Shown here: piece by piece, positions 11,020-21,589 of the stretch
Layout of the letters: each line of letters starts with the position of its first letter
Position numbering within the stretch: the first letter of the stretch is position 1
NCBI GenBank assembly: GCA_944474755.1
Contig: OX104112.1
Span: 64,077,640 to 64,141,639, forward strand
Reading direction: 5' to 3'
DNA: 64,000 nt
Origin: Limnoperna fortunei
Lineage: Eukaryota > Mollusca > Bivalvia > Mytilida > Modiolidae
Notes under the pieces: model-generated
Told to the model about the DNA's origin: nothing
The model's database searches: none
What the model saw: only the letters and a program-made list of their open reading frames with translations
Translations under genes and position numbers: made by a program

Positions 11020-12294
11020 ATGGAAGTTTTAAGTGCTTTACTCGTCGTGGTTTTCGGTCCTGTCACATTCCTTGGTACAACTGCTGTTAATTTATCTGAG
11101 GCAACGGTCTGTACGACGCCATATGTGGTACATAAAAAATTAAATGGTACAGTAGAAACCAGTTTAACGACCTTTTTTGACCCACGAGTAACAAATCACT
11201 ATAAAAGCGATTTTGAAAATTCAACCATTAGAATATCGTTTGCTGACGACAGTTTTGGATTGTTAAACGAGAATGCTACAAAAAGTTTGCAAGCAAAGTT
11301 AAAAGAAAACAAAATGGCTACCATTTATTCAACTTTTGTATATATCAACGATTTCATCATCGCCCCAATTTTATGCCCGGCCGGAATTATAGGTAACAGT
11401 TTTGTGGCATATGTTCTTTTTAAAAAGACACCTGTCAACTCTTCGTATGTTTATATGATTTCCATACTGGTCCTGGATGTATTTGGCTTGGTATCTGACG
11501 CTATTTTATCGATCGAAACAGCCCTTCAATTTTCAGATTCGACCGAAAAAAAGAAATCTGCTTGTTACCTTGCGTTTTGGAACAGACATTTCATCAACAT
11601 GTGTTTTCGACGATTTTGTTTAAACCTGGTTTGCGTTTTATCCTATGAACGAATGTATGCTATTAGAAAACCTCTGCATTTACATAAATCGTACACTGTA
11701 ACTCATTCTTACATTTTCATAGCGGTGGCAGCGGTGATTGGTGTTGTATCTGGAATACATTTCCCAGTTATCATGGATATAAAAGAAACCCGCGACAACA
11801 TAACCAACACTACTAAGTACGGATCATACGTCACAGATGCATTTTATAAATACCAGTCTTTCTTCGAAATATGGGTTTTACTTGACAAGCTTTTTGCCGG
11901 TCCAGCCCAAGTCTTGTTTTTTTCAATCGTAAACATACTAATAATTCATGGCTTAAACATTAATAAGAAATGGCTCGGAGAATGTGGAATTGTTAACCGT
12001 ATTGGGCCTATTCGCAAATTACAGACAAAGCTGTGTAAGATCTTTCTTGTGCTTTCTGCTATAAGTACTATAGTCTACTTGCCAGATTGCTTCATAGTCG
12101 TCATTATTGCCATGTCATGGGATCTCCTAACCGCTAACGCGTACACGTTTAAACTCCTGTTGTACGTGGGACATTTTTTACGAACATTTAACAGTTTTAC
12201 AAATTTTATAGTTTTTCTTGTTTTATCAGAAGAAATACGCAAGGATGTGAGGATGCATTTTTCATTCTTGAAAAAAATGGATGGTGCCCAATGA
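11020..12294 (+). CDS. Orphan rhodopsin-class (class A) G protein-coupled receptor
   Basis: A 424-residue, intronless seven-transmembrane receptor. Residues 1-22 look like a signal peptide. The extracellular N-terminus of about 105 residues has N-x-S/T sites at N24, N42, N67 and N85. TM1 (about 109-133) has the G-N pair (G125-N126). TM2 (142-165) has LDVFGL with D153 at the class A Asp position. TM3 ends in YERMYAIRKPL (E210-R211-M212, the DRY variant). TM4 is about 230-250, TM5 285-310, TM6 340-365 and TM7 378-402. The usual NPxxY of TM7 is NFIVF (395-399), and TM6 has VYLP instead of CWxP. ECL2 (about 251-283) has no cysteine, so the standard TM3-ECL2 disulfide cannot form. It resembles the large group of lophotrochozoan peptide-type orphan receptors; the ligand cannot be inferred. 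The start is the first ATG after the acceptor-like site at 10998. The frame is fully open. Confidence 0.9.
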   Translation: MEVLSALLVVVFGPVTFLGTTAVNLSEATVCTTPYVVHKKLNGTVETSLTTFFDPRVTNHYKSDFENSTIRISFADDSFGLLNENATKSLQAKLKENKMATIYSTFVYINDFIIAPILCPAGIIGNSFVAYVLFKKTPVNSSYVYMISILVLDVFGLVSDAILSIETALQFSDSTEKKKSACYLAFWNRHFINMCFRRFCLNLVCVLSYERMYAIRKPLHLHKSYTVTHSYIFIAVAAVIGVVSGIHFPVIMDIKETRDNITNTTKYGSYVTDAFYKYQSFFEIWVLLDKLFAGPAQVLFFSIVNILIIHGLNINKKWLGECGIVNRIGPIRKLQTKLCKIFLVLSAISTIVYLPDCFIVVIIAMSWDLLTANAYTFKLLLYVGHFLRTFNSFTNFIVFLVLSEEIRKDVRMHFSFLKKMDGAQ

Positions 12295-12299
12295 AAACA

Positions 12300-13470
12300 A
12301 TACGAACTAAAATCTTCATGCACTCAGGTTCGAGTAACGAAAAATAAGTACAGATGAACTGAAAAGTATATTCAATCAGCCATCATAAGCTGGTTAACGT
12401 TGTCATTTGTAAATTATAATTAGGTAAAACATTATCTTTATCATGTAATATGTTTTTACAATTCAATCTCTTTTTTGGAGTTAAAGTAAAATCATTCTGT
12501 TTATTATACTTGTTTAGTTCTAAATATTGGCAAGAACATTTTTATGAAAAAAAAATTTGTATATATTAATGCATCATGTTATATAAATTTAAAATAGAAA
12601 GATTTGATTCAATGTTATTTCTGTAAAATAAAAAAGAAATGTGTACTTCCATCTAACAGACGTGTTTGGTTTTTAAGTTCAATTTTCAGCACAATCAAAT
12701 TTATAGTTTTCTACTTGGGTCAATTTAAGGACTTTTTGCTCAACAATTGGCCGTTTCCATATGATAACTTGAAAACGCGTCAACAGATTTTTTTTTAACT
12801 TTGCACAGAGGTAAAGTTCTATAAGATGAATATCGGGTTGAATTTTCAGCACAATCCCATTTGTAGTTTTTGAGTTGTGCCAATTTGAAATATTTTTTAT
12901 AGGTCCAGGGTCAAGGTAAAAATAGTCTTCTGACTGTTATCATGCTCATCTGTTCCTGTAGACTGATATGTAATTCAGTAAAATGTGTTATTGAATATTA
13001 AAAACAATGCAACGTGGCGGGGTATCATTTAATGTCCCATAAAATGCCCAACATTTGCGGAGCCCTGTGGGCAGCTTACGGAGCTGAGTATTCATTCAAA
13101 ACTTCATCTACCCAAGCGAGTCATCACTAGGAAAGAGTTTTAATAATAAACAAGGTCGAAATACAGAGAGACTGAGACTACATATACATAAGAACAAATA
13201 AAAAAATCTACACATTACAAACTAGAAGATAAAAACATACCACAATAATTACTGAGAGAGTTTAAATGTAACCTATTTACTCTAGTTCAGTTTTTATGTC
13301 TTCACAGTATTATTATTATTTTAAAGACAGAAATAATACGCAGACTCGAGATTGACCCTTATTGCTATGCGTCGGAGGGACATTGTTTTGCTTTTTTTGT
13401 CCGTCAGTCCGTGCGCAGCATTTTTGTTGAAAGCATCTTCTCTGAAACGGTTTGATGGATTACTTTGATG
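12300..13470. repeat. 3' flank of GPCR gene with a diverged direct repeat
   Basis: AATAAA at about 12628 could serve polyadenylation. The block ttgaattttcagcacaatc (with tagttttctacttgggtcaa / tagtttttgagttgtgccaa) occurs at 12680 and again at 12838, part of a degenerate tandem repeat. Nothing else recognised. Confidence 0.4.
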
Positions 13471-13479
13471 TTTTGTAAG

Positions 13480-13608
13480 ATTAATTGTTATGTGTAAATG
13501 GGCATACTCTACCGGCATTTTCAATCGTCAAATTTTGTAGGAGTTATATGACTTTGACCATTTCAGCAATATAATACAATGGTAGATCTTGTGGACTCAT
13601 CTCGTCTT

Positions 13609-13645
<37 letters not shown>

Positions 13646-14400
13646 GAATTAAATAGGTGCCTTACATCATTCATAGTTAGAATACTCTACTTGCATTTTG
13701 ATTCTTCAAATTTTGCAGCAAATATGGGACTTTGACCATTTCAGCAGTTTAATACAATGGTAGAACATGTGGCCGCATCTCCTCTGGAACCGCTTTACAG
13801 ACTGCTTGATATTTATATGAGAATGTTGTGTTTAGCATTCGCTATGCCAAAATATTTTGGCATAGTGAACGACCCGAAGGGAAGTGCAGTATGTTTTAAA
13901 CCCTGGCCATTATTTTGGCATAGTGAATGCTAAACACAACATTATTATAATTATTATACTGACTGTTATCAATCATTGATTACAAGTTAACCCCGCACAT
14001 TCGCTTGAATTACAATTGATTGATGACGTCCAAATCAATAGTTTTCTTAGGCAGGTTGAGAAACTATGAGGGCACTGTGCACGGAGCACAATTCGTTTAA
14101 AAATATATGTCAAAATAGTAAAATAGTTATATTAAAGGACATTCTTACAGAAAGTATAATAATTGGTAATAATGATTGTTATGATGTGTATATGTGCACA
14201 TAGTATAACGCAATTTTCATTTGTCAAACATTGTAGGAGTTATGGGGCTTTGTCCATTTCAGCAATTTAATACAGTGAAAGATCTTGTGGACACATCTTA
14301 TCTGAAACTGTTCATTTTGATAGGATTAAGTGTTGTGATGTGTAGATGTGCATACTTTACCACCATTTTTTGTTCGTCAAATTTTATAGGAATTATGGAA
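13480..14400 (+). repeat. Degenerate tandem repeat, period about 160-200 bp
   Basis: The string ggagttat(a/g)...actttgaccatttcagca, then tacaatggtagatcttgtgg, recurs at about 13535, 13710 and 14235. It is preceded by gtgcatactctacc.. and cgtcaaattttgtaggag variants. The same unit occurs at 45930-46460. A (GA)n stretch lies at 13610-13646. Short open frames here are not supported as genes. Confidence 0.6.
13822..13943. mobile_element. MITE with 33-bp inverted ends, inside the tandem repeat
   Basis: The left arm aatgttgtgtttagcattcg continues ctatgccaaaata. The right arm is its inverse (tattttggcatagtgaatgc taaacacaacatt), with one mismatch in 33. The centre contains ttggcatagtgaacgacccg. No clear target duplication was found. 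Confidence 0.6.
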
Positions 14401-14409
14401 CAATTTTAG

Positions 14410-15480
14410 CGATATCAAGCAATGTTGAAAACACATTTTATCAAGAACTCTACTCAAGTTTGGAAATTCTGATGAAGTTTTATCGCACAAAAAAATTAAG
14501 AAAAAATATGTTATCTTCCTTATGTAGTGTATACGGAAGCCATTGGGGACAATTATTGCACGATATTGGTTACAAAATGACATCAATTTTTATTTGTATA
14601 AAATATTTTTTGTTTGCTTGGTATAATTTATTTGTATTAAATATTTTTTGTCTACTTGGTATAATTTTCTATTAATTTGGTATATTTTGAGTTTATATAC
14701 AATAATTTCCATTAACACTTGTAAAATTTTCCATTTAATTGCTATGTTTTACATTTAATTGGCATAATTTTTCATTCAACTGGAATCGGAAACCCTGACT
14801 TGGTAGAATGTCAATTGATAATAATTTTCTATGTTTTGTTAAGCAGTAACAAGAAATATTGGCATCTTTGATTCTTATAAAGTCAATAATATTTACGTTG
14901 TTGTGTATTTAAGTAGTGTACAGTTCTATCTAAAATTAGAACGAACAACATACACTATTGCGATAAAAAATGTATTGTCGGGTAGTTTTAAGTTTATTTC
15001 GCTAGTAACCAATGCGGGTTTTTTTTATATTTTATAACAAATACAGAATACTCTTTACCGGTAAAGTATGTACAGTAAATTTACAATATATACTTATATT
15101 TGAATTTTTAAATTTCAGACGTCCTCATTAAATGTACGTCAACAGAATAAAAAGTGCAAGATATTCAGTTTAAAAAACTTGTGTTCTACAGTCAATCTCA
15201 TTCACTGTTACCAAAAGTGTCTTGCATTTGATTAAAAGGTCTTTATTTCAGACGTTATTTTTTAAGTACATATATACACACTTTTAACACTTTCCCTTGG
15301 CATTTACAATTGTGAGCGTTCAAAATCACAGACAAAATCCAAGTCATGTGTCAGGAATTAAAACTTCGATTTTAAGGCACATTTTATTTCTAATAGAGTC
15401 TTTAAAATATAAAATTGGGGCATTTAGTAGCCCTAATATTGAACTTTAATTAAAGAATCAAAATCTGAAAAAACATGATG
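14410..15480. other. Intergenic, nothing firm
   Basis: AT-rich. Several short runs of the kind aatttggtataattt / tttaattggcataattt around 14620-14780 suggest old low-complexity repeat. No gene. Confidence 0.4.
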
Positions 15481-15510
15481 GAACCAATGTCATTCGTTTT
15501 CATGCATAAT

Positions 15511-16450
15511 TCCTACGTTACTCAAAGCTAAATTATTTAATAGTGGCTTATATAAGTATTTATCAAACCACGAAGTACGTATAATAAACCATTAAAACAA
15601 AAATGAATGGTTTTTTCCTACATTTCTTAAGTGTTTGGAATAAGAAAAACTCCTACGTTACTTGACGTATCAAGAATAGTAATCATCCGAGATTTTACAT
15701 AAAATACCAAAATGCTTTACTCAGAAACTAGTCGATTGTAACACAAGTTATTCAAGACTGTAATTTCGATGACTTATTTTGTTAGGATTTTTTACGTTAT
15801 GATTTCTTGATTTCTACGTTACTTGATTTTTGTTCAGGATTCTCGAAACTCGTTCATTTTTGTATACACGTATCACTAAAATGTCGTATCGTTATGAAGT
15901 TATTTTTTACTGGTGTGTATATAGATAAACATAAAAAGACATGTTTATGTTGCGATTACTACATTACCTGTGACGCATTTTAAATGAAATAAAATTGAGT
16001 ATTATTTAGCCGTTGCTCATTAGATTTACATACCAGTCGGTACAATGAATAATGTACATTTCAATTTTTTACCACTTAGATTTGCTCTTAAAACGTTAAA
16101 TACGTAAATAAATTAACATTTATCGTCTTTTCTACTTAAAATGTTAAAATAATATATTATCATAGAGCCATGCCGTCATGTCCAATAAAGTATTTATATA
16201 CATACTGTGATACTGACAAGGAACTTATTAAATTCTTGAACCTCACACACTTCTACCCAGCTATTCTTTGAGTATTTATTCTTATGTATTCTCGTCTGTG
16301 ATGCACAGCACGGAAAAAGTCATGCCACGGTGTCGGTGCAGTATAACCGACGATGGCCGAACTAGTAAGACAAATGTTATTTGTCGACAATATGTTAAAG
16401 ATATGTTGAATGTAACTTAATTAATTGTTTATCACATGATTCCTACGTTA
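15511..16450 (+). repeat. Recurrent TCCTACGTTAC motif
   Basis: The string tcctacgtta(c) occurs at 15511, 15651 and 16441, with close variants at 15812 (ttctacgtta) and 15957 (tactacatta). The first four lie 140, 161 and 145 bp apart and the last is 484 bp further, about three periods. This looks like a very old tandem array in which only a core survives. Confidence 0.35.
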
Positions 16451-16584
16451 CATTTGATATGTTTTAAATGGATTTTACGTTTAATTGATTTAACTTCAGT
16501 TGAAACATTGGACAATTTGTCCATGTTGTATGTCATCATAAAAAATAAACAGAACATTAGTAATTACTAGTGTTTGCTGCAAAC

Positions 16585-16671
16585 ATGTTTCTATTAACGA
16601 CACTCAAATCTTCATTGCTTCTGGCTATTCTATCAATTCCAGGTGCTTGTCAGTCTGGTTATAGAGTGCCG
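16585..16671 (+). CDS. Possible first coding exon with signal peptide
   Basis: The ATG at 16585 opens MFLLTTLKSSLLLAILSIPG then ACQSGYRVP, a textbook secretory signal with likely cleavage after GAC or ACQ. It is followed by a possible donor (ccg|gttagt) at 16672; read through, the frame stops at 16680. A weak TATA-like cataaaaaataaa lies near 16536-16548. I could not find the next exon in the window, so this may be an orphan exon, a pseudogene start or chance. Confidence 0.3.
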
Positions 16672-17249
16672 GTTAGTTAAAAAATAGTTTAAAGTACTGT
16701 CATTTTTCAATATGTTTAGTTTGTACTGCTTTTCATTAATTTGCCTCTGAAAAAGATTATGTTTTTCGTAGCGTAGGAGTATTTATGCTTCTTCTGTAAA
16801 ATTTCAACATCTTTCGAGCCAAATTGACTCCAAAACCGTAACTTAGATGTAGATTTTCCCGAATGTTGTTTTGGAAACAGTTACGACATTATATATATGA
16901 TGTGGTCATTTTTTCTTGATTTATTCAAGCACAGGGGATGGTTTAAATGAGATTGACTGTCTTGCCTGAAATATCCTGATCCCCAAAGGACGATTAGTCG
17001 TTCTAGGTTCAATTTGTGATCAATATAATAATCTGATTACCAAACTCGAGTATCGCATTTCCCTCGAGTTGAAAATGCATTGTTTTGATTTTGAGGAACT
17101 GTATCTGCCGAACGTACCAACAAATAATATAGTATTATTAAATGGTTGTTTTCATATTAATCCTGTTTTATGTCGAACTTTACGAAATGCTAGATTAATA
17201 TAAAAACAACCATTTCAGGATACTTTCATTTACCAATGCACAAACCTGT

Positions 17250-17465
17250 TAATATCAGCCATAATTTTCTTATACCTTCCATCTGACTCTTGTTGTACAC
17301 ATTATATTACACATATGCTTTACATAATTTGTATTACATTTTATGCATACTCGATGTACGTCCGTTTTTTACATATTATATATTTGGGGAAAACTTCCCG
17401 AGTTTGTCTAACTCTTGTCTTATCCGATTTTCATATTTGAGCAAATAAAATATGTTAAAACTAAA
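17250..17465 (+). repeat. LINE-type 3' end
   Basis: Shares gtttgtctaactcttgtctt, tttgagcaaataaaatatgt and the following taaaactaaac with 5131-5432, and with 20368-20545 in reverse. It is a 3' UTR and tail only. Confidence 0.55.
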
Positions 17466-17469
17466 CTTT

Positions 17470-18290
17470 GCACAAACCTTTAATGTCATCTCTAGTTGTG
17501 CTCATCGGTTTTTTATTTTTCAAAATGTCCGCTGTTGAAAATAAAGTACATTTTTCAGAGCTAAGTGATGGCTAGAGCAATATCAAAATTTGAACACCGA
17601 TACAATTTAATATTCTGAGCATTTTTGCCGAAAACAATTGAAGCTCACGAGCCATTTTCGTAAAGGCAGCCGGTTCACCCCCACCCCCGAAAAAATTATA
17701 CTTTGTCCTTTTTCAACAAAATTGATATGTAGTTATGTTTTTAAATGCTAAAAATCTCATGTAACCCACTATATTTGTTGACAGAGGGGCTTTTTTTCTA
17801 ACCTGCTTGCATTCAAAATCAGCACTAGTTTTAATTGTCATGAATTCCAAAGTTGTAAATAAATGTGATAACTGTGACACCATTACCTATATGACTTTTT
17901 AATATACAAATTAAAATTATGACGCCATTTTTATTTCCGAGTCGTGGTTTATAGGATATTTCAACAGAAATTATTAATCAATGTGATAAAATAAAAACGA
18001 CCAATTATTACGAAATAGTGAATTTGTTACTGATCATTTATACGGGACAAAAACTGGTAAATACGGAGTTCAATTCGTCTTTATACAGTTGTGATCGTGC
18101 GCATTGTATTAAAATAGATTTGGTTTTTTTTGCAATACTAATAGATTTGCTTTTGTTTGTTGTTACTATGGAGTTTAGACCTTTGAAATACTACGGTTTT
18201 TATTTTGTTACTTTGTTTTGTCTTATAACTATGAAGTTTTTAATTTGAAATACTTGTCAAGAACGAATGAAATGTTTTGAATTGATATTT
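17470..18290. other. Intergenic, nothing recognised
   Basis: AT-rich. The open frame at 18018-18248 is rich in Phe, Leu and Ile and typical of random AT-rich DNA. Confidence 0.4.
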
Positions 18291-18540
18291 TATTATAGGC
18301 CCTGATGGCCCCACCAAAATTCTACATTGTAAGAGATGATCTTTTTTGCATCCCATTTTGGGGGCTTTCATTGTTAAATATATAACCGTCTTAGAGATTA
18401 TTTCGATACCTGTCGTGTTATTGTGTCACCAACCCTTATTATCTCTTTTTTAAACTCCAAGACAGTACATAATTTAACGCCTTCGTACTAAAATAATGAT
18501 AAGATGTGCAATTTTCTATCATATTCTTACATATTTTCGG

Positions 18541-18730
18541 TAATGACTTACTATGTCAGTTTTATAAGATTTTTTGCGCATGGCAATACACCTTCTTATA
18601 CAACATAATCATGGCTTGCAGTATTGGGGTCTTGCAAGAGAGCAATAGAAACAGTTGCGTCAAATCTTGTTGTAGTGAGAAAAGTACTAGGTCAGGATCA
18701 GAGAAAAGATTGGTTTCTCCAACTGTTTAA
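18541..18730 (+). pseudogene. Broken copy of the 84-codon frame upstream of copy 2
   Basis: Nearly the same DNA as 22889-23090: atgacttactatgtcagttt here, shared gattttttgcgcatggcaat, and tgcgtcaaatcttgttgtag. Small indels and a TAA after SYTT break the frame. Whether either copy was ever translated is unknown. Confidence 0.35.
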
Positions 18731-18962
18731 GATATGTTGCGTTGACAAAATGGAATTGTTTTTATTATGAAAACCACCATTTTTTTAATATCAGACTAAA
18801 TATAGGTAGCCGATGAATGTTAAAAAAAATAATATATGAATTTAGAGTGGATTGCGGGAGTTATAAATGACCCTGACTTTTTTTAACGCTTATTTTGACG
18901 AATCCCTGGGACTTTTCCACTATATAATTTATTTGTATTTCCTTACCTGACACATGCATGTA

Positions 18963-18991
18963 TATATAAGGTTTTGTCTGTTTTTATTTCA
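18963..18991 (+). promoter_or_regulatory. Putative TATA box and initiator, glycine-rich gene copy 1
   Basis: TATATAAG at 18963-18970, with ttTCAGTTct centred on A18991, 28 bp downstream. This is normal TATA-to-start spacing with an initiator-like TCAGTT. Copy 2 keeps the same spacing (23311 to 23339). The alternative is a splice acceptor (ttttatttcag), since the pyrimidine run would also fit. Confidence 0.4.
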
Positions 18992-19100
18992 GTTCTTCTG
19001 TACACGTTTTCTTACAGGCGTTATTTTGTTGCTGTGCTCCGTAATTGCTGGTAATATTTTGGGATTCATCGTATTTTTGATGAAAAATCTATAATAGCAG
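18991..19100 (+). other. Probable non-coding exon 1, glycine-rich gene copy 1
   Basis: About 110 bp conserved in all three paralogues (ttttgggattcatcgtattt core), ending in agcag|gtaag at 19100/19101. The donor and flank are kept in copies 2 and 3. No conserved open frame, hence 5' UTR. The intron of about 494 bp ends at ttttattttcag, 19594. Confidence 0.55.
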
Positions 19101-19600
19101 GTAAGGCTTAATAAGGACGAGTTTAAACTTTCTACATATATTTATATGCATAAATGCAAGCTCAATTCAAGTACTATAACACGTGTTTATGGAAATGTTT
19201 ACTGTGTACATTTGCATCACGCTCTAACCCCGACCAAACAACTTAATATTTGGTCTTAATTGTACCATCAAAATACCGGTTTTTGCACTTGCCTCTGGAT
19301 ATTAAAAAGGTTTTGGATGTAATCTAATATAAGAAATGCAGAAATTGTTCTTTCTTCATAATAATGTTTTTATATGTGCACCATTGTGTAGCTATAATCG
19401 TACAGCGGTCGTGGCTAGTATTTGGTAAACAATCCAAAACGATTCCTCTGTATAGGGCAATTGTTCGTGTTTCTTTACCCATTACCTAAAATGTTCTAAA
19501 ATCTAATACAGATGCATATAACTTCTTTTTACATTCAAAATTTTATAAACTTAATTGTAATGAGTATAAATATAATGTAATGCTTTATTTTCAGTTTTCA

Positions 19601-20080
19601 ATGAAAACACTGTGGATTTTCTGCGGTGTATTATTGGCGGTTTTCGTTTTTCTTCGCCCTACAATCGCACAACCAGTAACAGTTAATATAGACGGTGGTG
19701 ATGGTGGCGGCGGGGGAGGAGGAGGAACAGGCGATGGTGGTCGTGGCGGAGATATCAATACAACTGTCATAATTAACAAAGGGAAAGGGAATAAAACTGG
19801 CAATGGACAGAATAAAGGACCGATACAACAGTTTGCTATAGGTGTAAAACAAATTGCCAAAGGAATAGGAAATCTAGCAGATTCTATAGGAAACGCGAAA
19901 GAAGCTATAGGACAAGCGATAAGAGATTTAGCGCCAGCAATCGCACCTAGAGCATCGGTGATAGGAGGAATAGGGCCAATGACAGGAGGTTTAAGACCGA
20001 TGGAAGGAGGATTACGACCTGTGCCAGGCTTAGCACAACCAATGCCAGGATTAGCACGACCGATGCCTTACCACAACTAA
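19601..20080 (+). CDS. Secreted glycine-rich protein, copy 1 (C-terminally truncated by frameshift)
   Basis: 159 residues from ATG 19601. The frame stays open back to 19580, but that stretch crosses the intron acceptor at 19594, so the MKTLWIFC start shared by all three copies is right. Order: signal peptide 1-24 (ends RPTIAQ), PVTVNIDGG, Gly run, GTGDGGRGGDINTT (one N-glycosylation site), IINKGKGNK, then an amphipathic segment IQQFAIGVKQIAKGIGNLAD through IGQAIRDLAPAIAP, then GGL-R-P repeats. It stops just after two PMPGLA[QR] repeats: about 4 bp (agg c) are missing at 20066 compared with the 21-bp unit, giving PMPYHN and a stop. About eight more units of the same repeat follow in another frame down to 20240. 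The family is not known to me; secretion is inferred, function unknown. An extracellular matrix or shell protein and a cationic host-defence peptide precursor both fit. Confidence 0.7.
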   Translation: MKTLWIFCGVLLAVFVFLRPTIAQPVTVNIDGGDGGGGGGGGTGDGGRGGDINTTVIINKGKGNKTGNGQNKGPIQQFAIGVKQIAKGIGNLADSIGNAKEAIGQAIRDLAPAIAPRASVIGGIGPMTGGLRPMEGGLRPVPGLAQPMPGLARPMPYHN

Positions 20081-20340
20081 TGCCGGGCTTACCACGACCT
20101 ATGTTAGGCTTAACACAACCTATGCAAGGGTTAGCTCAACCAATGATAGGCTTAGCACGACCAATGCCAGGTTTAACACGACCAATGCCAGGTATGAGAC
20201 TACCACAACCCGGCGTTAGAATGTCAATGGCGAGAGTGTGATTTCGCAGGGTGATTTAACAGGAGGGACAGTAGAATTTGCTTGGTTGATAAGGCAAGTC
20301 TTAGGAGCTAGACCTGTCCGGCGGTGAATTTAAACACAAA
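20081..20340 (+). pseudogene. Out-of-frame 3' continuation of copy 1
   Basis: After the frameshift the DNA still encodes PMPGL[AT][RQ]-type heptads in a shifted frame, then gttgataaggcaagtcttag and acctgtccggcggtga. The latter correspond to the coding AGLIGQALGIRPVGR tail of copy 3. Confidence 0.6.
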
Positions 20341-20367
20341 ACTATGTAAAATATTAATAGAAAACAA

Positions 20368-20545
20368 TACGTTTTAAAATACTTTATTTGCTCAAAATAT
20401 TCTAATAGGATAAGACACAAGTTAGACAAACTATATAACACAATATATATAGCATACATGTAAGATAAGATGTGTACATCAGGAGACAGATGGAAGGTAT
20501 AAGAAAAAAATTATGGCAAAGATATTAAAATAATAAAGAATAAGG
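20368..20545 (-). repeat. LINE-type 3' end, minus strand
   Basis: Reverse complement of the tail at 17250-17465 (tttatttgctcaaaatattc, ggataagacacaagttagac). It lies directly after copy 1; AATAAA at 20532 may belong to the gene or be incidental. Confidence 0.5.
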
Positions 20546-21109
20546 AAAGAGTAAGAAGAATGTGATGATGTGGGTGATTCAAAATCTGTGAATTCGAAAT
20601 ACTTTGTTATGTGTTTCGAGCCTATATAATGACCAATAAAATGTTTTTGAATTTAAAATAGGACCTGTGGTGCCCACCAAAGTTCTACATTTTATGAGAT
20701 GAACTGTTTTTGCGTCCCATTTTTGTGGCTTTAATTTTGATTGTTAAAACCCAATAATAAAACCGTCTTAGAGATTATTTTGATTCTTGTTATGTTGTTA
20801 TTGTATCGCCATCTCTGTTTATCTCGGTGACCTCCCGGTAGTCCGACAACCAACAGTCCGACAGCCCATTGGTCCGACAGCCCTATAGTCCGACAGCCCA
20901 TTGGTCCGACAACCCAATAGTCCGACAACCCTCAAGTCCGACAGCCCAATAGTCCGACAATGCGTGTATATGCAATACTATAAACCTTCAGACACAATCC
21001 AAAGAACAATAAACGTTCTATACATGCATACCTAACTAAGTTGGTTGTTTTGTAGTAATTACTTAATATTAGGAATACTAGCTATGATTTGGGCATATGT
21101 TACAGGGAA

Positions 21110-21402
21110 TGTGTGTAATTAGGACTTGCGCGTACTCCCTAAATATTCAAGGATTACTTGTAATTACTTGTAATCGCTAAATTGCTTGGGGATTACATGT
21201 AATCCCTAATTTTTACCAAGGAATACACGAAATCCCTGGTTTTTTAACCATTTTTACACCTTTTCCCTGACCCTCAAACTGGTTTTAAAATGCATCTTTT
21301 TCCATACGTTTCTGGTGTTAAAAACATAGTTGCAAAAAAAATATATATAATTTATCTTGAAATTTCATGAAAATACATAATCCCTAATTACACACAGGGT
21401 AT
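21110..21402. mobile_element. MITE nested in the 1.7-kb element
   Basis: The ends are gggaatgtgtgtaattagga and taatccctaattacacacag, inverted around TGTGTGTAATTAGG. Internal palindromic ggattacatgtaatcc occurs at about 21191. Non-coding. Confidence 0.45.
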
Positions 21403-21589
21403 TTAATGTCTTTATTGTTTTTACATGCTGATCATAAAAACGATTATTGCGATGCACACACGAAGAGTTGTACTTTGAAGACTGATATTTTTCTTCATCA
21501 TGGAGTTGGTAGGAGAGGTATAAATGTGCAAATGATGTTAGTTCATAGGTTGGTGCATATATGTATAAAGGTTTCGTGAAGATTTCATT

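Larger units (their letters stand above)
18296..20360 (+). repeat. Tandem duplication unit, copy 1
   Basis: This block, from ggccctgatggccccaccaa through an 84-codon relic, the promoter and exon 1, the intron and coding exon 2, is repeated in the same order at 20655-24800 (there carrying a 1.7-kb insertion). The part from about 18880 onward is repeated again at 25600-27700. It shows that the glycine-rich gene spread by local duplication of gene plus upstream DNA. Confidence 0.75.

Noticed and set aside
12075..12323. Minus-strand frame over the GPCR 3' end
   Set aside because: Shadow of the well-supported receptor frame.
19591..19860. Proline/serine-rich frames antisense to the glycine-rich genes (also 24103-24567, 24155-24418 and 27078-27284)
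   Set aside because: Shadow frames of the Gly and PMPGL repeats.
20731..20928. Minus-strand frame with V-G-L-S-D-Q-W repeats
   Set aside because: Translation of the gtccgaca array at the transposon end.
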